Assembly: GCF_030445035.2 (NCBI RefSeq) | Contig: NC_080680.1 | Span: forward strand, 94,617,157 to 94,681,156 | Direction: 5' to 3' | Length of the DNA: 64,000 bases | Source of the DNA: Dasypus novemcinctus | Taxonomy: Eukaryota; Chordata; Mammalia; Cingulata; Dasypodidae | Shown here: positions 1-13,700 of the stretch, in pieces | Numbering within the stretch: position 1 is the first letter of the stretch | Layout: every line of letters begins with the position of its first letter | The notes under the pieces: model-generated | The model's input: the letters and a program-made list of their open reading frames with translations, nothing else | The model's database searches: none | Told to the model about the DNA's origin: nothing | Translations under genes and position numbers: made by a program

Positions 1-904
1 GATCGATTGATATTATTAGAACTTTACTAGTACCAGGCTCTGTTCATTACCTAAGTCCATCTTCACTCAGTTAAGGAGATTCTAATGCTACCCATGGGAA
101 ACTCTACCCTGGATGGTGCTTGGGATGAGTGCTACTATCTTCTGGTTCTTTGGGTTTGTTTTTTCTGTTCTTTAGGTTGATAATTTTCCTTTTTATTTCC
201 TCAATGTTTAAGTAGTTACAATGGAATATAGATTTTTCTAACTTCTAAGATATAAAGTAAGCACATTTTACTCTTCTGTTATAACTTAAGATTGTATTGT
301 TTAGAATTTTGGACATCTAAAACTTGCTATAACGAATTTATAGATCCTTAAAGAGATTTAATTAATCTATGGTGAGCTGATACTGATACTGTTAACTCTC
401 TGATGGTAACATGATTTTTCTGTGTTCGTGTTCTTGGGGGTTTTTGTGCCAATTAAAGCAGCAGAAACAACTGGTAAGTTAATCAGGATATTTTCATTTT
501 AAAGGTGAGGAAACTATTTTTCGAATATTTTGAATCACTTGACCAATCTTATGTTTCAGAGCTTAGAATAGTCCTAGGTGTTCTGGATCATAACCAAGTT
601 TCAGATTTCACTGAGGCCTTAGCAAGTTTCAGTAGTTCAGGAATAAGTGTGTATATATCTGTTGTGGAAATTATCTCGCCATATATACCCAAGTGTTTGG
701 TTAATTAAACAACTTCACTAGGACATGTGAAACTTTTGAATTTTTTTTGTAATCACTTTTGTGAAGTATGAATTAAAGCTGTATAAGTATCCTAGTGATA
801 ATTCTTGTAGTGACAGAAAATCTCACCATGTGATAATGCCTACTAGATGACTGGATTTCTTATTTGTCTGGCAGTCTATCCTCTTGCCAAATTCCAGATT
901 GTTA
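1..904. other. RC3H2 intron, no recognised element
   Basis: AT-rich intronic sequence. A short open frame at 505-708 has no recognisable content, and I found no exon with plausible splice sites and Roquin coding sequence. Confidence 0.6.
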
Positions 905-1345
905 AATGTTTAATCTCATCATGTCACTCTCCTGCATGAAAGTCCTCATTGACTCCCCATTCCCTTCAGGTTAATATCCATATCCTTACCATAGTATATA
1001 AGACCTTCTATGAGTCTTCTCCTGCTTACTTCTTAGCCTTTAACTTGGTGTTTTATTCTTTCATGTTTCTATTTCATGCATTCGCCAGTTTTAGAATTCT
1101 TTCCCTTACCCTTCTTTGCCTGGGGAATTCCTATTCATTTAGTTCAGTTCTTGTGTAGCCTTCATTTGGGGGAAGTGTTTTCTGATATCATCCCTCTCCT
1201 CCACCAGTCAGATTTAACTTCCTTTCCTCTATGTTGGTACAGAGCCTTATAATAAATAGCTCTTATACTGTGATTTTCTGTTGACATGTTCTTTTTCTCT
1301 GCCAGCTTCTGAGCTCATTGAAAGCAGGGACTATGCATTTTGTTC
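905..1345 (+). repeat. L2 LINE 3' region
   Basis: Old, diverged L2-like text: cactctcctgcatgaaagtc and ctccccattcccttcagg, later ctttgcctggggaattcc, and finally gagctcattgaaagcaggga near the 3' end. Order and spacing match the L2 consensus as I remember it. Confidence 0.7.
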
Positions 1346-1526
1346 CAAAAAGGATTTGCATGAAGACATTATCCTATGTTCTTTATACGTTCTTTATGTG
1401 GTGTCTGATAGTAAGCATATCCCCACCTCTCCATCCCTCCAATAAGTGGATGAATTGGTTGGGGTGAAAAAATCAGACCATTTCTGATATGTTTTTTTTT
1501 TTTTTTAATTCATTCTGTTTTCTCAG

Positions 1527-1727
1527 GTCACCAAAAGGGATGAAGACTCTTCCCTGATGCAGTTGAAAGAGGAATTTCGGAGTTATGAGGCATTACGTAG
1601 AGAACATGATGCCCAGATTGTTCATATTGCTATGGAAGCAGGACTCCGAATTTCACCTGAACAATGGTCCTCACTTCTGTATGGTGACTTGGCACATAAA
1701 TCACACATGCAGTCTATCATTGATAAG
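1527..1727 (+). CDS. RC3H2: RC3H2 coding exon (ROQ domain part)
   Basis: Acceptor tttctcag|GTCACC and donor GATAAG|gtttgt bound 67 codons in phase 0. The peptide starts [17 protein letters not shown] and ends SIIDK, part of the ROQ fold that binds RNA hairpins. The internal ATG at 1557 is not a start; translation comes from exons outside the window. Confidence 0.95.
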
Positions 1728-4700
1728 GTTTGTGAAATTAAGAGATGTTGATTTTACACCACTGCTATTATTTTGAAGGGAAAGGAATTTTCTAAAGGGA
1801 CTAAAGAGGCAACCAATTGGAGATTCTTGCATTTTTAAATATCAGATTCTTCTAAATTATCTTATTGTTTTCTTTCTTTTTCCATTTTATTTTTTAACTT
1901 TCAAAATCAATTAAGGGAGGCAAGAGGGAAGCAAATACAGGATATTAGCATAAAAGAACCCAGGCTTACAGATTCTCAGGTTCATCTTCATTCTGACCCC
2001 AGAGAACTAATAAAAGCTTCTAAATTTTCCAAGTGTCTACTGATGAATTTCATAGGGCAGATTCTGAGGTGAAATTTAATTCATCATTGATACTCCTACT
2101 GTGGAATCTGAAGACACTTGAAAACCTATTTACTTTATTGACGAAATGAAAGCATTTGAATACAGATGTGCCATAAGAACCAGAGTAAAAGGCATTTTCT
2201 TTTCTGTTAGCTTCAGTCTCCAGAATCGTTTGCAAAAAGTGTCCAGGAATTGACGATTGTTTTGCAACGAACAGGTGATCCAGCTAACTTAAATAGACTG
2301 AGACCTCATTTAGAGCTTCTTGCAAACATAGATCCTAATCCAGGTATGTGGAAAAATGCTCAGTTGCTTTACTTTTTTGACCTTTGAGATAAATGACACA
2401 GGAAAATAGTAGCTAACAAAATTTTCCCCCCACCCCACCCCCTTGGTACCTTATTTTAGATGCTGTTTCACCAAGTTGGGAGCAGCTAGAAAATGCAATG
2501 GTAGCTGTTAAAACAGTGGTTCATGGCCTTGTAGACTTTATACAAAATTATAGTAGAAAAGGCCATGAAACACCTCAAGTAAGTACATTTATTGCACTTT
2601 TGACTGCTTTTATCTCTAACATAGTTTCATGGTAAACATTTTAACAAGCTGTTTGGTTATTAGGCTCCTTATGTGATTCTCCATCATAACTTTTTATTGT
2701 CTCTGTTCTTTACTATACTTGATAAGCATTTTTTAGCACAGCAAGAGTTTGGAGACAATCTTGGATATGAGTTCAATGTATTGCATAATGGTTTTGTTTT
2801 TTTTTTTTTTAATTCTCTCTCCTTCCCCATGCCCTCCCCCAGTTGTCTGCTTTCTGTATCCATTCGTTATGTGTTCTTCTGTGTCTGCTTATATTCTTGT
2901 CAGCAGCATGGGGAATCTGTGTCTCTCTTTGCTGCGTCAGCTCTCCATGTGTGCAGTGCCACTCCTGGGCAGGCTGCACTTTTTTCGTGCTGGGCGGCTT
3001 TCCTTATGGGGCACACTCCTTGCACATTGGACTCCCCTATGCTGGGGACTCCCCTGCATGGCACGGCACTCCTTGCACACATCAGCACTGTGTGTGGGTT
3101 AGCTCATCACATGGGTTAGGAGGCCCTGGGTTTCAACCCTGGACCTCCCATGTGGTAGGTGGACACTCTATCCGTTGAGCCAAGTCTGCTTCCCATACTG
3201 CATACTGTTTTGAATCAAGTATAGATAATTGATTCCTTCTGAACATTTTTCTAATTTTTTTTCTGATATGGGAAATTGTCACTTTTCTCCATTACTGTCA
3301 TCCAACTGAATTTGTTTATAAATTTTTGGAATTTGAATTTTCAAAATCAGGAGTTATTTAAGACTCAATCCTTTATTTTAATAGTGATTTGTCTATAACA
3401 TACTATGAGTTGGTCACTATGTTCAGTATTTTACGTATTTTATTTCTAATCCTTACAGTCACCTGCAAGGTAATTGCTCTTTTTAAACTGAAGGTTAAAG
3501 AGGTTAAATAACATGTCTAAGGTCATACTTGCAGTAAGTGAGTAAGTTGGGATCAAAACTACTCTGAAGTCTGTGGTCTTTCCACTCCTTCCTTATTGTA
3601 TTAGAAGATGTTATATATAATACTGAAATAATTAAGTGAAAGATAAATGTTTTTGTCTTATTAGTGTCACAAAAATAAGAATGACTTCCTAGGTTTTAAT
3701 ACAAATTATAGCTGTTAGAATAATTTTTTTTAAATATTCTGCTTCATTGTTTGAACTTAAGTATCTCCAAGCCTAATAAGAAAAGAGTTGTATCCTTAAG
3801 TTGTCATATGAATTGGTATTTCTTAATCTTTTACAGTAGAAACTATGCTACTTTTGGGAGGGGGGAATTTAAGTGAACAAAGCTTATGCCTTACCTATTC
3901 TATGCTTGTAAAAATTGTTTGTGTAATTTTGGTTATCAGAATTTTAAGACAGCAGTAAACATTTATTTTCATGGGCATTGTGTTGTTGCCTGAGAAATAA
4001 ATAGATAGAACATTTGAGTCAGTTTCAGATAACTCTGAGAAGAAATGTCTGAAATACCAACTCTAGATTATACTCTATAACTCACAACAGAAACACTATT
4101 ATAATGGAAGGGTAGTAGTTTCAGTATAAGAATTACTTATTTAAGTGAAAGAGAATTAAGGATATAATCATAAAGTTCTGAGTTCTTAGAGTAATAGCTG
4201 GAATCTTCACTTTTCCATACATCTGATGGTTTCATTTTTGTAGCCTCAGCCAAACAGCAAATACAAGACTAGTATGTGCAGAGATCTGCGACAGCAAGGG
4301 GGATGTCCACGAGGAACAAATTGTACATTTGCCCATTCTCAGGAAGAACTTGAAAAGTAAGTTTTGAGAATTCTCTATGATAGAGGTTTAATATTTAGTT
4401 ATTATGTAAGTGTGTCATAGACACCCTTAAAGTTTCTGATGAATTTCAAAGATGCAACTAAATTGTAGAGTTCTTTATAGTGTACAGTAGTTTTCTTTTG
4501 AAACCTACCTTTGCTTTTGTGGCAATAAGCTTTACATGGTAAGTGATTAGAATTTTCATTTCTTGTTGTCTCTGTGGTGCTTCAAGCCCTCTTGCATTAG
4601 TATTCTGAGAAAAAATTTTTTACTGGGATGACATGTTAGTTTTCCAGAAGTGATTGAGGTAGAAACAAGCTTGGCATGTTCAGGAAATAAAAACAAATCC

Positions 4701-7700
4701 AGTGTGTCTGGAGGATGGCGAACAAGAAGAATGGCAAAAGATAGTTTTGGAATGGTAGGCTAGGGCCCCAATCATGTTAACCTAATGAACCATGGTAGTA
4801 ATAAATTTGGATTTTTTTCTGGTTGCAGCAGGAAGCCCTTGTAGGGTTTTATTCAAAGGGAATGATGACATTTTAATTTTGTTTTAGAAATGTTACTTTG
4901 ACTTCTCTATGAATGAAGACTGATAAAGAAACTGCTGCAATGGTCTAGGCAAGAGGTTGGTAGCTTGGTCCTAGGACTGTAGCAATAGAAATGATGAAAA
5001 GTGGTCAGATTTAGAATATATTTTGGAAGTAGAGCTGATAGGACAGACAGGTTGAATGTGGAGTAGATTACTCAGCCAAAGGGGTGCTGATGCAAAGTAC
5101 CAGATCTGTTGGGTTTTATGAGGGGTATTTGTTTCGGGTAGTTTACAGTCACAAGGCCCTGAAGAGCACAACTCAAGGTACCATAAGAGGTACTTTCTCA
5201 CCCAGTGTCATTTGCCATGTGTTGAAGCAAGATGGCAGGTGATATCTGCAAGGGTTCCACCTTCCTTCTTCCTCTTAAGGCTCTGTTGTTCCAGCTTCTT
5301 CATTCTAGCTGTAGGCTGGCATAAGACTCAATTCTCAGGGTTCCTCAGCTGCTCTAGTCTCTTCAGCTGCAAACTCTCCGGCTCATCTCTCTTCCCAGGG
5401 CCTCTACCATGTCTAGGAACCTGTCTCTTCTTTATGTTCTTCTTTGTGTGTCTACTTCTGTGTTCTTGATTGAGCATTTATATAGCCCACGAAGGGGGCA
5501 GGAACTCAACCCTGCATGCCCTAATGACGCGATTGAAAGTCCTAATGTGAACATAATCAAGTAAACGTAGAACCTTTGAATTTAAATCATTCAAAGGGTG
5601 TCACGCCCAAAGAAACAAGTTTAAAAACATAAGCATTATCTTTTTTGGAATTCATAAATATCAAACTGCCACATAGGGTTTAAAGAATAAAGAGTCAAAG
5701 ATGACTCCAGGGTTTGGGGCCTACATTAATGGGTGGTGTCTTTTGCTGAGATGGGAAATGCTTTAGGGTAGAAAATCCATAGTTCTCTTTTGGTCTTTGA
5801 AGTTTGAGTAAGTGAAGAATTGTATTTCACCAAGATTAGAGTTTTACCAGGTAAATTCAACAGGCAGATTAGACCAAAGGAGTGAAAGGTATTTGCAAGA
5901 AAGGGATTAATGGTGGAGAGTGGGTTCTAAGCAGGGTAAGGAAGGGAGTGAGTACTTACGGGGGAGCTCATGGATAATTTTTTAAAAATAGGGAGTAATT
6001 AGCTTTTTCAAGTATGGGTCCAGATTTTAAATACAAGTGTTCCCACGTGAGTAGGAAGTGCCTTTAAATACTCTGATGCTAGGGCCCAGTATGTATCCCT
6101 ACTTGTCATTTACTTCACCTTTCTTGTTTAAATTTTGCTTCTCATAACTTCTCTAGAGTTTTTTAAGATTTATTATAATTTTTTAAAATTTACTTTATTT
6201 TTTCTTTCCTTATTCCCCTTTTCCCCTATATGGTTTGTTCATCTGTCTGCTCATTGTTTGCTTGCCTTCTCCAAGAGGCACTGGGACTGAGTCTGGGACC
6301 TCCCATGTGGTAGGCGAGTGCACAAGTGGTTGAGTCACATCCATTTCCCAGCTCCTCTCTTTTGAGTGGTAATTCTGCTAAGCTCACAATCAAAACTTTA
6401 CTTTTTATTTGCTAGACTGTTTTTACTAATCTTCAGGGCATCTGCAGTTTGTTCTTTGAGGATAGAAAGCAAGGTGTAGCTGGGCATTTTGTGTAAGAAT
6501 CTTTGAAGTAAAGAATGAAAAGCAGGTTTCAGAGAGCATGTTGAAGAAAGCACAGGGATCTTTGGGCCCATCCATGCTTCCAAATTGCCTTTCTGAAATA
6601 CAGGTCTGCTCATTTCCCCCCTTAATTATAAAGCAATCATTGATTCCTCTGTGTCCACAAGATGACACATGTAAACTGGCCATAACCTGTTGTTTTATTG
6701 TTGTTGTTAGCTTCATTTTCTATCACTCCACCTTTAGTCTGATGTGGGAATGCTTTGTGTTTTATTGAGTGTATGTTGTGCATATGTATGTGTGTATGTG
6801 TGTGTTTGAGAGAAAAAGGATTGAATAATGAAAGTGTTGATGGATACTGAAGGACTAAAAAGGAAACTTATGAAAGAATTGATAAAAACTAATTCTGTTT
6901 ATATTTTTCTACCATATGTTTAATAATGTGTTAAATTAGTGTTAGATTACCTTATGTTTTTATAATTATGACCCAAAATGTGTGTAGTCTTTCTATTCAT
7001 GTAAAGTAATTGCTTATCACCTTAAAATATTGGAGGGACTACATTATAATGAAATTTTTTATTATATAAGTGGAAACAAATTTTCTTGGAGTACAAGATC
7101 AAATTGTATCATGTATTAAGAGTATTATAGCTGGCTATAAATAAAATGAAAAACTCAGTTTCAGGAAAGTCTTTAATCTGAATGCCTTTTACTCTATGCA
7201 TAAACAAATCTAAAAAGTATAGTATTAAATACAATACTAAGTATAGTATTTAAGAATGAGTTATGGGTCTATATTTCTTGAAAATTATATGCTGCTTTAA
7301 CAATTTAGTAACAACAGAAAATACTTTCAACTTTTATATTCTTTTTCTGTTTGTGTTTCCAACTAAATTTGGTTTCGGTTCCTGTCATTTTCACATGTAA
7401 TATATTTTAATTATACAGCATTTTCAAGAGGATCCCTTCCAATTCCCTCAAAAGCCTTCTTTAAATATATATGTGCACTTAAATGGTGTATATCTTATTT
7501 TCTTGTGACATCTATCACAGCAGTTTGATATAGACTTTATTTGATATTTAGCTAAAGAAACTTTAAAAACCTGTGTCCTCCTTTTAAAATATTTTCCCCT
7601 TGCCTTTTTTTTTCCTTAAGAGTAAGATTTAGTAAAACATTCACTGATATGTTTTTTGTTTTTGAAACAGGTATCGGTTAAGGAACAAAAAAATCAATGC

Positions 7701-10700
7701 AACTGTAAGAACATTTCCTCTTCTAAATAAAGTTGGTGTAAACAACACTGTTACAACCACAGCCGGAAATGTCATTTCTGTCATAGGAAGTACTGAAACA
7801 ACTGGGAAAATTGTTCCAAGTACAAACGGGATTTCAAATGCAGAAAACAGTGTATCCCAACTCATCCCACGTAGTACTGATAGTACATTAAGAGCTCTGG
7901 AGACTGTGAAGAAAGTGGGAAAGGTTGGCACTAATGGTCAGAATGCTTCTGGGCCCTCTGCAGAGTCTGTAACTGAAAAGTAGGTATTAGGTAAAAATAA
8001 GTTATTGCGAACTCTTTATCCTCTTTCCAATCCTCTGAGTGTTTTTGTTTATCCTGAGTAAAAGCTAATCAATTTTTATGCAGAATGTTTGATATAGTGA
8101 AAAAGCACTATAAAGAAGTTTGAGCTCTAGTCCTGGCTCTGTCTACAACTGAATAGCTAGCTCTGTGACATTAGAAAGTCACTTTACCTCTGCTTTTTGT
8201 TTTCCTCAACTGTAAACTAAAGGGGTTAAACCACATTAGATTTTTTTCACACCATAGTTCCTTGAATAATAATTTCATTGAAGTGCTGGAAAGTAGAAAC
8301 CTAAGCAGGTGAGATGCTGATCATCCAGCCCGTTTCAGTCAGAGCAATTCCATCCACTTTCTTTGTACTTTCTAATAAGGTAAATTGGTTAAGAGGGGAA
8401 ACTTTGAAGCCGAACTCTGGGTTCCTGTTCTGGCTCACTGCTTCCTAGCTGTTTGATCGTATGTCAGTTACTTAATCTAATTGCTGTGCTGTTTCTCATT
8501 TCATTCATCCATTAAATTAGAATATATAACACCCATTTTATATGAGGATTAAATGGGTTAATACTTCTAATGTGCTTTGAACAATGCTTGCCAACATAGT
8601 AAGCACTCAGTAACCACCTATTTTTATTATTATTATTATCACCATTATTAATATTATTGCTATTCTTGTTATTAGGTTGCAGCATAAGATTTCATTTGGG
8701 AAAAAGGTTTTGGTGCTTTTATGTTTGAAAACTAAAAATTGAAAGCTTACTCCTAATTCTAAAATCTCATATTTTGTTATTTTTTGTGGGGGTCTTATTG
8801 ATATGACTTAATTGCAGGTGTTATTGTTATAGTCCAAAAATAGTTTGTCAGTATCTATATATACCTGCTATGAATAAAAGATTATGCTAGGCACACAGTA
8901 AACTGCTAGTGATTTCATGTAATAAATGATGACTAGGCATTAATATTTCTACTTCTGCCGTCAGCATATGATGGAAATTATTTATTAAAAGATCCCTATG
9001 ATCATCCCCAGGAGAGATTTTAGAAAAGGTATATCGGAGAACATTGTCTGGATAGCAAATGTTATTTGTTCACTCGTTCTAAGCAGTTTTTTGGCACTGT
9101 TGGAAATACGTAGGCAGTGTAAAATAATATCTCTGCCTTTAAGGAGTTTATGATGCTCAAATTATGGAAATAGCATTTATTCACATGAAACAATACTCAA
9201 GTTTGATTAAAAGACAGGAAAATTTAATATAGCTGGCAGAAATATGGGCGATGTCAGAAAATGAAATGTGAAACTTAAGTTTCTTGATAATTACATAGAA
9301 TATTGTGGAGACCAGCCTATTAAAACTGAAGGTTTCAGTTATGGACTGGAATAAAACAAGATTAGATAGTTTGATACCAGATTACAAAGTACATTTATAT
9401 ATGTATATCTTTAGAAAATGAACTTTTGGGAAGCGGACTTGGGCCAATGGTTAGGGCATCCATCTACCATATGGGAGGTCACGGTTCAAACCCTAAAGTT
9501 CAAACCGCAGTTCAAATCCCGTGTGGAGCTGACCCATGCACAGTGCTGATGCACACAAGGAGTGCCGTACCACGCAGGGGTGTTCCCGCCTAGGGGAGCC
9601 CCACGCGCAAGGAGTGTGCCCCATAAGGAGAGCCGCCCAGCGGGAAAGAAAGTTCAGCCTGCCCAGGAATGGCGCCACACACACAGAGAGCTGACACAGC
9701 AAGATGACGCAACAAAAAGAGACACAGATTCCCGTGCCGCTGACAACAACAGAAGCTGACAAAAAAGAACACGCAGCAAATAGACACAGAGAACAGACAG
9801 CTGGGGCGGGGGGGTGGGGAGAGAAATAAATAAATCTTTTTTTTTTTTTAAATTAGCTTTTGAAGTGTTGTGGCAAGATAATGTAAAATTTTTATATCTT
9901 TCCAATGGAATATTCAGCCATAGCATGAAAGAAAGGAGTTAAATACTGTTACATGCTACAACATGGATGAGCTTTGAAAACGTTATGCTAAGTGAAAGAA
10001 GCCATAAACAATAGTTTACATATTGTATGATTCCATTTATGTGAAATGTCGAGAATAGTTAAATCCATGGAGATAGGAAGTAGGTTGGTGGTTGCCAGGG
10101 ACTGTGGAAAGGGAGGAATGGGGAAAGAATGCTTACACATATGAAGTTTCTTTTTGATGAAAACGTTTTTTTCCAATTAGAATAGTGGTAAGTGTTGCAC
10201 AACCTTGTGATATATGTTAAAAACCACTAAATTGAACACTTTAAAAGGTTGAATTATATGATATTTGAATGAAATCTCTATTTTAAAAATGGATGAAATA
10301 GGGAATATGTTTTAGAAATGAATCTGAACATTATTTATTAATTCATTCAAAAATTATGGATCACCTACTATGTGCCAAATACCAGGCATACTGTATGTCC
10401 CTATCTTTAATGGTCTTCCTATCTAGTTGGGGAGACAGACATGTAAACAGATAATATTATATCTGCTGAACAGTACTATAATGGAGTTGTGTTCCAAATA
10501 TTATGGGAACACAGAAAAAAACTATGGCTAATTCAATAGGAGGATATTATGGAAGGCTTCTTAGAGGTGAGATGATAATCAGATCTAGTTCCCTAGTTGG
10601 GTAGTATGTAAGGAGGCCTTCCAGATAGAGGAAGCAACACAAAGGCACAGAAGTATGAGAGGAGTTGTTGTGAAGGGGAGAACCCAGAATCCTGAAAGTC

Positions 10701-13700
10701 ATCTAGAATATAGTTGTAGTAATCTAGCTGTCTGAATAGGATGTGACTGAAAATTAACTTTTTCCCTCAATCTAAATTTTTGGCTAGTTTGCATGATTTA
10801 ATGAGACAATGTTTACCTTGTCATGGATTTTGATGCTTTTTTCTTGGTAATGCTAAGAATTTGCCTTTTCGAAGTATAAACCCAAATACTATGACACTCA
10901 ACGTTTTGACATGGAAGGACCAGGTAATCTATGTAAACCTTTTATTTAGTATAGTGCTTGGAATGTGGTGACTGCTAGTTTACTTTGTTATAAAGAAATC
11001 CTAATTGCTTTCCTTGTTGCCTTTATTTAACTTCAAAGAGAAAGTATGGGAAGTGGACTTGGCCCATTGGATAAGGGCATCCGCCTACCACATGGGAGGT
11101 CCGTAGTTCAAACCCCGGGCCTCCTTGACCTGTGTGGATCTGGCCCATGCTCAGTGCTGATGCACACAAGGAGTGCCGTGCCATGCAGGGGTGTCCCCGC
11201 GCAGGGGAGCCCGATGCGCAAGGAGAGTGCCCCGTAAGGAGAGCCACCCAGTGCGAAAGAAAGTGCAGCCTGCCCAAGAATGGTGCCGCACACATGGAGA
11301 GCTGACACAGCAAGATGATGTGACAAAAAGAAACACAGATTCCCGGTGCTGCTGATAAGGATAGAAGCGGTCACAGAAGAACACAGCGAATGGACACAGA
11401 GAGCAGACAACTGGGAGGGGGGGAGGAGAGGGGAGAGACATTAAAAAAAACAAAGAATAAGTATGGCCCTAACATATCTCTAAACTTTAAGCCAATACAT
11501 TTGTGCCTACTGTTATTACTCAAAGATCCTAAATAAAGTTGTGTATTTTAGAATAAAACTGTACATAAAAGTAAACCTCTGCTAAGACTAATCTTATGGG
11601 TGAGACTTAAGGGTAGTCAGAGATCCTCAGTAAAATTGTGTGTTTTAGAATAAAACAATACATAAAGATAAACCTCTGCTAGACTTACCTCCTGGGTAAG
11701 ACTTAAGGGTAGCTCATACCCCTTGTTTATACTGATGCTTTTAAAAGACTTCTCTAATTTGAGGGGGAAAAAACCTCTTAATCTGCTTGAGATGCAAGAT
11801 ATTGAATTCCTGTGTCATTAACATGATTTTTTTTGAGTCACCACAAATCTGTGATTTTGCCACGGTTTGACTTTGTGAAAGGGAGTAAGGGGAGAGGATA
11901 TAGGTATGTTTGAGTACCTGTTTCCCATGTATGAGGTCCTGGATTCAATCCCTGGTACCTCCTTTTTAAAAAGGAATAAGAAAGACATGATGAGATCTTC
12001 TGGAGCTGATAATTTAGTGACAACAAAGAAAGTCTATTTGTGTGTGTGTGTATTTTTTAAAGGTTATTGTAACCAAGATAATAAGTTTGTGTATTTTCTA
12101 TCAATTTTACGAGTTACCGGATACTACTGTATTATTTGTGCAATAAATATTTACTGAGTACTTACTGTGTATCCAGGAAATGTTTTAGGTGCTGGAGATA
12201 CAGTAGTTAACAAAATAGACAGAAATGGTCTTTCCTCAGGGAATTTATATTTTAGCTAATCCAACTCTTAATAGTATTAACAGCTCTTTCTTTCCATGTC
12301 TGTCTTTTTTTCCTAAAGAATTCTACTGGCAGAGTCTATTGTCTATTGGGAATTTATTGAATAAGAAAATTATTTAAAGAGGGGGTAAAAAGTGACTAAT
12401 GGGTCACATTAGTGCCTGGGATTTGTCTGCATTTTCATTTTGCCCTCAGCAGAATATATGTTATTGTGACCCTTTTAATTAACAATGTAAGTTGACAGTG
12501 AAATTCACTGCCTTCTTTGTCAGTATGGAAATGTCTATAAAGTGTTTTCTGCAAATGGCTTCACAATGTAATTTTATAAAAAATTCCTACTGAGGGAGAC
12601 TTAACAGTCACAGTGATTTGTCCTTTGCCTTTTATTAAATTTTCTCCCCAGTAAAGTTGGTTCTCCACCCAAGACTCCTATAAGTAATGTCGTTGCTACC
12701 TCAGCTGGGCCCCCTAATGTTGGATCAGAGCTGAATTCTGTGCCTCCAAAATCCAGCCCGTTTGTAACTAGAGTACCAGTATATCCTCAGCATTCTGAAA
12801 ACATTCAGTATTTTCAAGATCCAAGGACTCAGATACCCTTTGAAGTCCCACAATACCCACAGACAGGTAAGTAATTTTAGACAATTTTAGACTTTTTAGA
12901 TAATTCTAAGGGAAAAGTTGTGATTTAACATTTGTTGTTTTTAGATAAGTGGGTGTATCATTTATATATGTTTAGAATGTCAATATTAAAAAAAACTAAT
13001 CTCGTGGACTACATGGCCCCTAAGTTTCTTTCCTTCCCTAAGAATCTATGTCTGTATACCAGTATCTTTAAGGTCATTCCTATGCCTCAAAGAGTCCACG
13101 AATGAGCTTAAGGGGGTTCTGTAAATCCCCTAAAATGGTATATGAAATGTTTTGTTTAGATATCCTCATGTACATTTTTGGTACGATAATGCATAGTTTA
13201 TATAGGTTTTGAAAGAGTTCTTTAGCTTCTGACCCAAAAAGTTAAGAACCAATGATCTAATTCCTAAATTAATGGCAGTAGGTGCCTTCAAAAGAAATTT
13301 ATGAGCCATCTGTTAATAGTTGTCCTGTTTTTAAGGAGTAATTTAACAAGGTATTGAATGTTAATGATTTTCATATATTGGTGTCTTGGAAACATGTAGC
13401 TTCCTCATAAAGCAGGGTATAACTAAGGTACGGTGCAAAGCTTATTTTATTTTCCCACATTAAAGGCTGCTTTAGACTTAAACCATTATAAAATGTTGGA
13501 TTTTACTAAGATCACATTAAATATTCCTCTTTCCAATTTTCAAGGATACTACCCACCACCTCCAACGGTACCAGCTGGTGTGGCTCCCTGTGTTCCTCGC
13601 TTTGTGAGGTCCAATAATGTTCCAGAGTCTTCCCTCCCTCCTGCTTCCGTGCCATATGCTGATCATTACAGTACATTTTCCCCTCGAGATCGAATGAATT

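Noticed and set aside
2673-3178. Overlapping open frames on both strands
   Set aside because: They lie entirely within a DAS-type SINE; the same peptide patterns recur in every other copy (for example near 11100, 18400, 33400 and 53200).
8921-9000. Possible second C/D snoRNA (aatgatga with flanking taataaat/atttatta)
   Set aside because: There is a stem and a box C-like motif, but no D box CTGA in place.
9427-9520. tRNA-like A and B boxes suggesting a tRNA gene
   Set aside because: The tRNA-like head is followed by the SINE body and tail, and the same head occurs in about twenty copies. No clean 70-75 nt cloverleaf with an acceptor stem was found.
13433-13544. Upstream extension of the RC3H2 proline-rich exon
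   Set aside because: It precedes the acceptor ttttcaag; the phase from the previous exon requires entry at 13545.
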